DNA of 17,313 bases, taken from NCBI GenBank assembly GCA_937880545.1, contig CALFKA010000232.1, positions 1 to 17,313 on the forward strand. Direction: 5' to 3'. Position numbers and translations under genes: made by a program. This DNA comes from an uncultured Clostridia bacterium (lineage in GTDB: Bacteria > Bacillota > Clostridia > Peptostreptococcales > Acidaminobacteraceae). Shown piece by piece: positions 7,235-13,787 of this stretch. Every line of letters begins with the position of its first letter. The first letter of the stretch is position 1. A model generated the notes under the pieces. The model did not search any database. It saw only the letters and a list, made by a program, of their open reading frames with translations, and had not been told where the DNA came from.

Positions 7235-7896
7235 ATAATAGTTTTGTCATCGGGGGATCGATTGGTCGTATAGTCGGCATTGATCGTTGTCACGTATTCA
7301 AAGCCTTCACTCTCCCGAAGCTCCGAGAGAATGTCGAGGCTTGAGAGAATGCCTTTTGAACTGTCTTCTTCATCACATGTATGGAGAACGACAAGATTGC
7401 CTTTCAGCTCCTCCGGGTGTTCACTGAAGTGCTTCATGATCAGCATCTGAAGCGCGATGCCGGACTTCATATCGAGCACGCCTCTTCCAAAAAGATATTT
7501 GTCCGATGCCATGTCCTCTATGACTTCTTCCGATAACACAAAATGTTCACGGAGAATTTTAACAAGTTCCGTGGGTTTTATGGCATACGCTGCGTAGTCC
7601 CCATAGTCCTCTATACCTACCGTGTCGAAGTGCCCCATGAGAATGACGGTCTTGTCACTCCCTCCGCCCTTTGTTCCTTTAACTACTGCGATCGTATTAT
7701 GGCGCGAGACAACATCATCGGTCGTCTTCTGGAGAATCAACCGCTCGGGATACTTCCGGAAATACGGAAGCCCTTGATAGTAGTCATAGATAAACTCAGC
7801 AACAGCACTTTCTTCCCCGGGCGCCTTATTGACACTCCGGATCTCGGCCAGTCTGATGGTTAGTTCTTCCGTCTTCTGGTAGATATCCTTAAGCAT
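7102..7896 (-). CDS. M20 peptidase, N-terminal fragment frame (264 residues)
   Basis: This is the upstream frame of the broken RocB-like gene. The ATG at 7896-7894 follows AGGAG (7909-7905). Residues 1-217 are good M20 catalytic-domain sequence with the HFDT, GRGVLDMK and DEED motifs. After DDKT (near residue 219) the frame turns into unrelated Arg/Ser/Pro-rich sequence and stops at 7102, marking the point of the shift. As written, the product would lack the C-terminal zinc ligand and be inactive. Confidence 0.6.
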   Translation of the reverse strand: MLKDIYQKTEELTIRLAEIRSVNKAPGEESAVAEFIYDYYQGLPYFRKYPERLILQKTTDDVVSRHNTIAVVKGTKGGGSDKTVILMGHFDTVGIEDYGDYAAYAIKPTELVKILREHFVLSEEVIEDMASDKYLFGRGVLDMKSGIALQMLIMKHFSEHPEELKGNLVVLHTCDEEDSSKGILSSLDILSELRESEGFEYVTTINADYTTNRSPDDKTIMCTLGRSGSICPPVPSSVRRRMSVSHLLRSIRTFLPHSSQRMYR

Positions 7897-7938
7897 GGCC
7901 TTGTCTCCTTCTGCGAGTCTTCGGCATAAAATAGCGAA

Positions 7939-8862
7939 CTAGAAAATCTCCGCTATCATGCATCGGACCGAACCGCCGCCGTAGAACTCAATGTTCTCGA
8001 TATCTACGTGGACGATCTCTGTGCTTTGTTCAATCTGCTCTTTCTGCTCCGGCGTCAGGCTTGCATACGCCACATCCGACATGGCGATGAAATTCTTTCC
8101 ATCTCCACCCTTCAGTTCCAGCGTGTTGCCAAGGAAATTCTTTACCTGCTCCGGCGTAATATCAATAATGTGATTTCCACCCTTTTTGAGGGACTCCGCC
8201 ACTCGTTCTCTGTCCTCCTCAGCGATGGCACCGAGGCAGATGATGACATTGTCTCCACCGATTCCCATCAGGACATTGGTGTGATAGATGGGAGCCCCAT
8301 CTTGAAACGCCCGGAAGTACACCGGCTCATGTCCTGTGTCTTCACAGAATTTAATGAAGAGTTCTTTATTGGCACGCGGTGAGAGAACACAGTATGCGAC
8401 TTTGTTCTTGCGGTCAATCACCATGGAGCCCGTGCCCTCCAAAATCTGTCCCCGCTCTTTGTTTCGACTGTAGTCGTAGATCGTAAACAGTGCTTCATCC
8501 TTTTGTTTGCGCGAAGCGATCTCCTCCACAGTGGCTCGGAACTTCCCGATCTCGGCCTGACGATTGTCAGTGAACATGGGATAGACCGCCATGGTCCCGC
8601 CTTCATGGGTGGAGAACCAGTTGTTGGGGAAGATGCTATCTGGCGTGGAAGGCTCCGGCGTGTCTTCAAGCACGTGAACGGTGACCCCTTTTTCTTCAAG
8701 CGCTGTGACGAGAGAGTTGAACTCCTTGAGTGCTGCTTCCTGAACGATGGATGGATCTTTGTCATCGGAGCGCTGATAGAGGTTCGTCACGGCGGTGACG
8801 GGATTGTACATGAAGCCGACAGGCTTGATCATGACAACTTCATCGGTGGTGTGTTTATACAT
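7939..8862 (-). CDS. ctlX: Citrulline/arginine hydrolase of the CtlX type (amidinotransferase-like fold)
   Basis: A 307-residue member of the guanidino-group-modifying superfamily, closest to the bacterial CtlX group, which splits citrulline to ornithine. Conserved blocks are MYNPVTAVTN (18-27), PDSIFPNNWFSTH (74-86), LEGTGSMV (141-148), SPRA, YHTNVLMG (193-200), LELKGGDGKNF (248-258) and GGGSVRCMIAEIF at the C-terminus. The probable catalytic residues are C301, H194 and acidic E142 or D75. The frame is open to 8952, but the upstream part is unlike the family. The ATG at 8862-8860 with AGGAGG (8874-8869) six bases ahead gives the usual length. It sits between the AGCS transporter and the RocB-like gene, supporting a place in arginine/citrulline breakdown. 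Arginine rather than citrulline as substrate cannot be excluded. Confidence 0.87.
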   Translation of the reverse strand: MYKHTTDEVVMIKPVGFMYNPVTAVTNLYQRSDDKDPSIVQEAALKEFNSLVTALEEKGVTVHVLEDTPEPSTPDSIFPNNWFSTHEGGTMAVYPMFTDNRQAEIGKFRATVEEIASRKQKDEALFTIYDYSRNKERGQILEGTGSMVIDRKNKVAYCVLSPRANKELFIKFCEDTGHEPVYFRAFQDGAPIYHTNVLMGIGGDNVIICLGAIAEEDRERVAESLKKGGNHIIDITPEQVKNFLGNTLELKGGDGKNFIAMSDVAYASLTPEQKEQIEQSTEIVHVDIENIEFYGGGSVRCMIAEIF

Positions 8863-8896
8863 TTTTCTCCTCCTTGCATGTTTCCTCTGTTGGCAG

Positions 8897-8937
8897 AGAC
8901 ATGTCTGTTGTAAGTTTCTTACAGTAATTCGTGTCAA
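8897..8937 (-). promoter_or_regulatory. Candidate ctlX promoter and operator palindromes
   Basis: A perfect TTGACA (8937-8932) starts within the T-run of the preceding terminator. The best -10 is TACAAC (8912-8907), with a rather long 19-base gap, so the promoter is uncertain. Overlapping it is the inverted repeat TGTAAG-ttt-CTTACA (8909-8923), and next to it the perfect palindrome AGACATGTCT (8897-8906). Both palindromes look like possible protein-binding sites between the promoter and the ctlX ribosome site. No -24/-12 site was found here. Confidence 0.4.
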
Positions 8938-8996
8938 AAAGAGGGCTGCCACACGCTGGCAGATGCTCAGGGTAGTGAAACAGCCCTTCTCTTTTT
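8936..8996 (-). terminator. Rho-independent terminator (possible attenuator) between AGCS gene and ctlX
   Basis: GGGCTG (8943-8948) pairs with CAGCCC (8981-8986), and AAAAAGA (8936-8942) with TCTTTTT (8990-8996), leaving a three-base bulge. On the minus strand this is a 13-pair stem ending in a run of five T. An inner hairpin CTGCCA (8946-8951)/TGGCAG (8957-8962) shares three bases with the outer stem, so the two compete in part. It should end transcription of the transporter gene or limit read-through into ctlX. Confidence 0.75.
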
Positions 8997-9052
8997 ACCC
9001 AATCACTAGGACAGCAGACGAAGCAATCCGGGTGATCTTCATTATAAGTAGA

Positions 9053-10417
9053 TTAGTTCCTCTTGAGATATCTCGGATCTGCGAAGAATTCGTCTTTGAG
9101 TGTCTTCACCTCCCCGCTTAGAAGGACGAGTCCGATCATATTGGGGATGATGATGGTGGCCAGCAGAATATCGAGGAAGCGATAGATAAAGCCAAGATTC
9201 AGGTAAGCTCCCCCTACAATGGCCGCCAGATAAACGATGACCATGAAGTTACCGAACATTTTTCCAAAGAGGAATTCTGCCTGCGTCTTTCCATAATACG
9301 TAATGACGATGATGGTGGAGAGCACAAACAGGAAAATACTTAACGTGACAATGCCACCGCCGATGGTTTCACCCATGAGCGCTTGGAATGCCCTGGCAGG
9401 AATGCTGGCTGCTTCGTCGCTGGTAACGACTTCGTAGAGACCGGAGGAAAGCACGACAAAAGCTGTGATGGTGCAGACAATCAGCGTGTCGACGACAATT
9501 TCAAATACTCCCCACATGGACTGACGCACCGGGTGATCGGTGATGGCGCCACTGTGCGCGATGGGAGCGGTTCCCATTCCGGCTTCGTTGGAATAGACAC
9601 CACGTGCCGTACCCCAGCGGATGGCCTGAGCGACCGCTGCTCCGCCAAATCCACCTACTGCCGCAGCGGGCGTAAAGGCGTGTTTGAAAATGGAGGCGAT
9701 GACCCCCGGAAGATTTCCAATATTGCTGAAGATAATAATTAATCCGCCGAAGATGTACAGCAGCGCCATAAACGGCACGAGTTTTTCGGTAAAGGTACCG
9801 ATTCTTTTGAGACCGCCGAAGACGACCAGGCCGACTAAGACAACGAGAAGAGCGGCGACGACATAGTTCGGAATGTTAATCGTGGAAGCTGTCTGTACCG
9901 CAGAAAGCGCCTGTGCGGCAATGGAGGGAATCAATTCGATCATCAGAAAGAAGGCAAAGATTGCGCTTAATGCTTTTCCGAGACCCCCTTTGATACCTCG
10001 TAAGTAATACATCGGTCCGCCCACATACTCACCGTCTGCGTTCTTTTCGCGATAACGAATACCAAGAACAATTTCACTGATCTTGGCAGCGCAGCCGATC
10101 AGGGCAACGACCCACATCCAGAAGACGGCACCGGGTCCTCCAAAAGCGATGGCCACCGGTACGCCTACGATATTAGAAGCGCCGATCGTCGAAGCAAGGG
10201 CAGCTGTTGCCGCCTGGAAGGGAGTGACTGTTCCCTCTCCCTCCTGCTTATAGAAGATTCTTCCAAACGTCTCTTTCATGGCAAAGCCAAAGTGTCTGAA
10301 TTGAATAAATCCTAAACGAATGGTCAGAAAGAGTGATCCGCCGACGAGGATGACAAGCATAGGGATCCCCCATAGCCAGTCAGAAAAATCCAGAATACCC
10401 TTAATAATACCTTCCAT
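9053..10417 (-). CDS. AGCS family sodium:amino-acid symporter
   Basis: A 454-residue membrane protein of the alanine/glycine:cation symporter family (TC 2.A.25), with about ten to eleven membrane segments. Family signatures are PFQAATAALASTIG (about 66-79), AFGGPGAVFWMW (about 91-102) and WGTARGVYSNEAGMGTAPIAHS in the middle of the protein. The usual GTGNI after the first signature is GASNI here, so the substrate may not be plain alanine. The ATG at 10417-10415 follows AGGAGG (10430-10425) with a seven-base gap. It is the first gene downstream of a sigma-54 activator and has a -24/-12 promoter (10502-10487). Together with ctlX and the M20 gene, this points to import of citrulline, arginine, ornithine or alanine under RocR-like control. 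The substrate is inference. Confidence 0.92.
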   Translation of the reverse strand: MEGIIKGILDFSDWLWGIPMLVILVGGSLFLTIRLGFIQFRHFGFAMKETFGRIFYKQEGEGTVTPFQAATAALASTIGASNIVGVPVAIAFGGPGAVFWMWVVALIGCAAKISEIVLGIRYREKNADGEYVGGPMYYLRGIKGGLGKALSAIFAFFLMIELIPSIAAQALSAVQTASTINIPNYVVAALLVVLVGLVVFGGLKRIGTFTEKLVPFMALLYIFGGLIIIFSNIGNLPGVIASIFKHAFTPAAAVGGFGGAAVAQAIRWGTARGVYSNEAGMGTAPIAHSGAITDHPVRQSMWGVFEIVVDTLIVCTITAFVVLSSGLYEVVTSDEAASIPARAFQALMGETIGGGIVTLSIFLFVLSTIIVITYYGKTQAEFLFGKMFGNFMVIVYLAAIVGGAYLNLGFIYRFLDILLATIIIPNMIGLVLLSGEVKTLKDEFFADPRYLKRN

Positions 10418-10486
10418 CTAAGCTCCTCCTTTCTGATCCCGGCCACGCCCAATGGTGGCTCGGGAATAGAGCTTACTAATAATAAA

Positions 10487-10502
10487 GGCAAGAATGATGC
10501 CA
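10487..10502 (-). promoter_or_regulatory. Sigma-54 (-24/-12) promoter upstream of the AGCS gene
   Basis: The minus strand reads TGGCATCATTCTTGCC. TGGCA and TTGC match the RpoN/SigL consensus in full, and the invariant GG (10501-10500) and GC (10489-10488) are separated by the required ten bases. Transcription would start near 10476, about 58 bases before the AGCS start codon. A sigma-54-dependent activator gene lies immediately upstream, which supports the call strongly. Confidence 0.85.
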
Positions 10503-10621
10503 TGGATCGGTATCTGAATAAAATGATTGAGGAACGTTGAATTTCGGGCAATGGTGCGCAAACACAAATAGAACATTTCGTTTACATATAGTACTTCTCG
10601 GAAAAAAAGTATCCATTTAGC

Positions 10622-10645
10622 GAAAAATATTTTTCCTGACGTCAG
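10622..10645. promoter_or_regulatory. Paired palindromes, candidate upstream activator site
   Basis: Two perfect palindromes lie side by side: GAAAAATATTTTTC (10622-10635) and CTGACGTCAG (10636-10645). They sit about 120-145 bases upstream of the -24 element and just after the activator's stop codon. That is the usual place for binding sites of NtrC-family activators. CTGACGTCAG is the better protein-binding candidate; the A/T palindrome could instead help DNA bending or act in transcription ending. Confidence 0.5.
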
Positions 10646-10653
10646 AATGTCTA

Positions 10654-12000
10654 TTACTTTTTATTAATAGAGAGTCCATAGGAATCAAGCTTATAGCGCA
10701 GGCTCTGACGGGATATGGAGAGTTTTTTTGCCGTTTCCTTCAGAGAACTACTTCCCGAAAGGGCCTTGAGTATACAATTCTTCTCAAACCTCTCCATTTC
10801 TTTGTTAAGATCGATTTCCTGCTGCACGACATTCCATGAGTCACTGAAGAGGAAGGGAGGGAGATCTTCCAGTGTAATCACGTCCCCCGTTGCCAGGTTG
10901 AAGGAGCTTTCGATCACGTGCTTTAGCTCTCGCACATTCCCCGGCCAGCTGTAATCCATAAAGAGATTTTCGACAGATGGATGGACACCTTTGATATTTG
11001 TGCCAAAGAGATGATTGTAATTATCCACAAAATGCTTCACGAGAAGCGGAATATCCCCTCTTCTTTCACGCAGGGGAAGTAACTTCATGAAAACAACTGC
11101 CAGGCGGTAAAAAAGGTCTCTGCGCAGCACCCCTCTTTCCATGGCCACCTGCGGATCTTCATTCAGCGTCGTAATCAGCCGTACATCGACATTGATGGAG
11201 TCCACACCCCCAATTTTTCTTATACTGCGAGATTCTGTTGCCCGCAGGAGTTTACTCTGTAACTGGATGTCCATCGAGTTGATTTCATCCAGAAGCAGAG
11301 TCCCTTCGTGCGCCATTTCAAACAAGCCCATCTTGTCTTCTGCTCCGGTGAAACTCCCACTGGTCGTTCCAAAAAAGATGCTCTCTCCTAATGTGAGAGG
11401 GATCGCTGAACAATTCTGAGAGACAAAGGCATTGGTCCTGCGGAAAGAGTGGTTGTGGACCGACTGGGCAAAGAGCTCCTTACCCGTTCCCGTTTCTCCC
11501 CAGATCATGACGGGAGAACTCGTGCGCGCTGCCCTGCGCGTCTTTTGAAGAAGATCCTTCATTACAGGATGCTCTGTCACCACATCATCTATCGTAAAAT
11601 ATGCATTATGTGCACTCCCATATCTTTTTCTTACAGGAAGACGACGCACATCCGGGTCATGATAGCGGTCAATCTCTATGGCGCCGATGACCTCTTCCCC
11701 ATCGCGGATAGGAAAAGTACTGGTAAGCACCTTGACCGTTCTTTCCTTAAATATGTTAAGTGCCTGCAACTCGTTGATGATCGGCTCTCCTTTTTCGATC
11801 ACCTTCATCACAGTGCTGGTATTCTTTTTAAGATGCTGGTGCAGATCAAGAATATTCATACCGACAGGATCTTCACAGATGCGCGTCCCCAGACTGCGAA
11901 AAACTTTATAGTACTCAATCTTTCCCTTGCTGTCTGTGATGAGGATCACATCCGCAAGGTCATAGAGATATCCGATGTCCTCGACATAACGATCTATCAT
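10654..12000 (-). CDS. Sigma-54-dependent transcriptional activator with N-terminal PAS-like domain (RocR-like)
   Basis: A 448-residue enhancer-binding protein. Residues of about 8-115 resemble a PAS-type sensor. The AAA+ domain (about 138-375) has Walker A GETGTGKE (168-175), the sigma-54 contact loop GSFTGA (215-220), Walker B LLLDEI (235-240) and RRDLFYRL (293-300). A Fis-type helix-turn-helix occupies about 418-440 (KETAKKLSISRQSLRYKL). There is no phosphoreceiver domain, so it probably senses a small molecule, as RocR of Bacillus subtilis does for ornithine or citrulline. Start is ATG at 12000-11998 behind AAGGAG (12010-12005). It precedes the AGCS gene, whose -24/-12 promoter is the probable target. 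The RocR comparison rests on architecture and the neighbouring ctlX and RocB-like genes. Confidence 0.93.
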   Translation of the reverse strand: MIDRYVEDIGYLYDLADVILITDSKGKIEYYKVFRSLGTRICEDPVGMNILDLHQHLKKNTSTVMKVIEKGEPIINELQALNIFKERTVKVLTSTFPIRDGEEVIGAIEIDRYHDPDVRRLPVRKRYGSAHNAYFTIDDVVTEHPVMKDLLQKTRRAARTSSPVMIWGETGTGKELFAQSVHNHSFRRTNAFVSQNCSAIPLTLGESIFFGTTSGSFTGAEDKMGLFEMAHEGTLLLDEINSMDIQLQSKLLRATESRSIRKIGGVDSINVDVRLITTLNEDPQVAMERGVLRRDLFYRLAVVFMKLLPLRERRGDIPLLVKHFVDNYNHLFGTNIKGVHPSVENLFMDYSWPGNVRELKHVIESSFNLATGDVITLEDLPPFLFSDSWNVVQQEIDLNKEMERFEKNCILKALSGSSSLKETAKKLSISRQSLRYKLDSYGLSINKK

Positions 12001-12297
12001 TTTTCTCCTTAAAAACTGCTATGCAGTCACAGCGCGATGTAGTTCATTGCTAAATTCCGGTACATAGTATTCTCATAGAGTGGTTTTATTAATCAAGACA
12101 TTATAACGACCAAAAGCAGTGGAAGGGTGAAACAGAGAAGGTGATGCGATAAGATACTCGTGCTTACTTTCCTTCAGATTTCACGGATCCGGATCCTGTA
12201 CAGTCCATAAATAGCAACTTCATTATATCATGACCGAGCGTTATTCATTTCACATCTGCCAATAATTTCATAAAAAATGATTCATACATCACAGGAT
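12001..12297 (-). promoter_or_regulatory. Leader and promoter region of the sigma-54 activator gene
   Basis: This stretch has no credible gene. On the minus strand an extended -10 TGATATAAT (12230-12222) and a second perfect TATAAT (12105-12100) are the best promoter candidates; neither has a good -35. The first would give a leader of about 215 bases. Inside it are the palindromes GGATCCGGATCC (12185-12196) and CTGTACAG (12196-12203). A short hairpin ACTGC-ATA-GCAGT (12027-12015) with a T-run follows directly before the ribosome site. No known riboswitch was recognised. Confidence 0.4.
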
Positions 12298-12321
12298 AAA
12301 AAGAAGCGGTCATGCCGCTTC
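12298..12321 (-). terminator. Rho-independent terminator after mazF
   Basis: AAGCGG (12304-12309) and CCGCTT (12315-12320) form a six-pair stem with a five-base loop, extended by G12303-C12321. On the minus strand a run of five T follows. It lies just beyond the mazF stop codon and closes the addA-tkt-acpS-alr-mazF operon. Confidence 0.85.
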
Positions 12322-12342
12322 CCTTCCGTCTTCTTATGTAGT

Positions 12343-12729
12343 TCAGATCTCTTCTTCTTTTTTTAGTCCCAAGGATACCTCTGTAGCCAGTTCAATGCGC
12401 ATCAGTGCGACTTTCGAGAGTTCTCCGATCTTGCCGAGGAGACGTTTCTTATCAATCGTGCGAATCTGCTCCAGGAGTACCACAGAGTCTCTATCAAGGC
12501 CTGAGATCTCTTCGGTGATCAATACATGGGTGGGTAACCGGTTTTTCTGGACATAGGAAGTGATGGGGGCGATGATGATCGTCGGGCTGAAACGGTTTCC
12601 CACATTGTTTTGTAGGACCAGCACCGGACGTCTCCCCTGCTGCTCACTTCCCACGCCGGGGTCGAGGTTGGCAAAGAAGATATCTCCCCTCTGCACCTTT
12701 ACATTGGCTGTGTTTTCGATGGTCTTCAT
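12343..12729 (-). CDS. mazF: MazF/PemK-type mRNA endoribonuclease toxin
   Basis: A 128-residue toxin of the MazF (EndoA/NdoA) family, which cleaves single-stranded mRNA at short motifs. Family blocks are QRGDIFFANLDPGVGSEQQG (14-33), RRPVLVLQNN, the IIIAPITS strand, the HVLI strand and DSVVLLEQIRTIDKKRL. It has a slightly longer N-terminus than B. subtilis EndoA. The ATG at 12729-12727 overlaps the alr stop codon as ATGA, with the ribosome site AAAGGTG (12741-12735) inside alr. In B. subtilis an antitoxin gene (ndoAI) sits between alr and the toxin; here there is none, nor room for one. A terminator follows. The antitoxin may be elsewhere or absent. Confidence 0.93.
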   Translation of the reverse strand: MKTIENTANVKVQRGDIFFANLDPGVGSEQQGRRPVLVLQNNVGNRFSPTIIIAPITSYVQKNRLPTHVLITEEISGLDRDSVVLLEQIRTIDKKRLLGKIGELSKVALMRIELATEVSLGLKKEEEI

Positions 12730-13787
12730 AAAAACACCTTTCTGACCCTCTTGCCAAGCGTGGTGACGATCTCATAGTTGATGGTGTCCGCCGCTTCGGC
12801 GAGGCGATCACAGGGGATATGCTCTCCCATCAGTTCGACCTCATCGCCCACCTTCGCCTGCGTGTCGGTGATGTCAAAGATCACCTGATCCATCGTGATG
12901 CGCCCCAATTGCGGGCACTCTGTTCCGTCAATCCACGCAGCAATGCGTCCGCTCATCTGTCGTTTGTAACCATCGGCATAGCCTATAGGAACGGTCGCGA
13001 TCCGTCTGGGGCTCTCCGCCACAAATCTGTGTCCATAGCTGACCCCTTCGCCGGCCTCAATGTCCCGGACGGCAAGGATCCGACTTTGCCAGCACATGAC
13101 AGGTTGGAGTTGCGGATGAAGCTTGCCCGGAGAGAGACCATAAAGAGCAACTCCCGCCCGGACCATATTGCTAAAAGAAAGATCCAGTTCTAAAATAGCG
13201 GCACTGTTGGCAAAGTGCACCCACTCAAAGCGCAGACCTTCTTCTTTCAATTCGTCGACGACCTTTTTGAAAAGAGACACTTGCGCAAGAGCGCTCGACT
13301 TATCTTCTTCATCGGCTCTGGCTAAGTGTGTGTAGATGCCGGTGGGGTTTATCGCCGCGACACTCTCTCGGAGGGCAAAGAGTTCCTCAGGAGAAAACCC
13401 GATCCTGTGCATGCCTGAGTCCACCTTAATATGTATCTTCGCAGGGCCTTCTAGTGTAAGTGCCACATCCAGACTCTCCCGGTCATGAACCGCAAAGGAA
13501 ATTCCCTTCTCCACACACAGAGGAAAATCCTCCGGGGATGTCGTACCGAGAATGAGGATATCTGCCTCGCGGTTTGCTTCGCGCAGCTCAAGTGCTTCTT
13601 CTATCGTAGCTACCCCAAAATATTTCCATCCGAGACTCAAGAGCGCTTCCATCGCAGGAATCACCCCGTGACCATAGGCGTCTGCTTTGATGATACCCAT
13701 CATCTCGCGCCCCTGCGCCTTCTTCTGCAGATACTGCGCATTATTTTTCAGCTTCTTTAGATCTATTACGGCTTGTGTGGCTCTCAA
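12726..13787 (-). CDS. alr: Alanine racemase (housekeeping copy)
   Basis: A 353-residue PLP enzyme that interconverts L- and D-alanine for peptidoglycan. Visible features are the PLP lysine K34 (IIKADAYGHG), KVDSGMHRIGF, the catalytic tyrosine in GEGVSYGHRF, the ITMDQ motif and an intact INYE motif (about 336-339) before the C-terminal GKRVRKV. The start is TTG at 13787-13785 behind AGGAGG (13799-13794), and it overlaps the acpS stop codon as TTGA. The acpS-alr-mazF order is the well-known Bacillota arrangement, so this is the likely housekeeping copy. The paralogue at 5107-6174 is about 70% identical and in the same orientation. Confidence 0.95.
   Translation of the reverse strand: MRATQAVIDLKKLKNNAQYLQKKAQGREMMGIIKADAYGHGVIPAMEALLSLGWKYFGVATIEEALELREANREADILILGTTSPEDFPLCVEKGISFAVHDRESLDVALTLEGPAKIHIKVDSGMHRIGFSPEELFALRESVAAINPTGIYTHLARADEEDKSSALAQVSLFKKVVDELKEEGLRFEWVHFANSAAILELDLSFSNMVRAGVALYGLSPGKLHPQLQPVMCWQSRILAVRDIEAGEGVSYGHRFVAESPRRIATVPIGYADGYKRQMSGRIAAWIDGTECPQLGRITMDQVIFDITDTQAKVGDEVELMGEHIPCDRLAEAADTINYEIVTTLGKRVRKVFL

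Larger units (their letters stand above)
6239..7896 (-). pseudogene. RocB-like M20 family peptidase, interrupted by a frameshift
   Basis: Read as one gene, this region encodes about 552 residues, the normal size of the arginine-utilisation RocB group of M20 metallopeptidases. The N-terminal frame has MGHFDTVG (H89, D91), FGRGVLDMKSG (bridging D142) and the TCDEED motif (E176, E177). The remaining zinc ligand, in GPHGKDGHMLTERV, is in another frame after about 7242. Adding one A to the A4 tract at 7245-7242 (minus strand) would join the frames and give DDKNYYVYIGTIGK, which looks like an intact family sequence. The loss is therefore either a sequencing or assembly error or a recent mutation. 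The gene lies 42 bases after ctlX and 64 bases before the alr paralogue. A role in arginine or peptide breakdown is inferred from family and context. Confidence 0.85.

Noticed and set aside
8863..8952. Thirty-residue N-terminal extension of the CtlX gene
   Set aside because: It runs through palindromes, a promoter candidate and the terminator T-run; the ATG at 8862 has a strong ribosome site.
12185..12196. GGATCCGGATCC as a cloning scar (two BamHI sites)
   Set aside because: Flanking sequence is ordinary intergenic DNA with no vector or linker match, so a natural palindrome is as likely.
12269..12286. ARG-box-like 18-mer upstream of the activator
   Set aside because: Only about 12 of 18 positions match the Bacillus AhrC consensus, in A/T-rich DNA where this is expected by chance.
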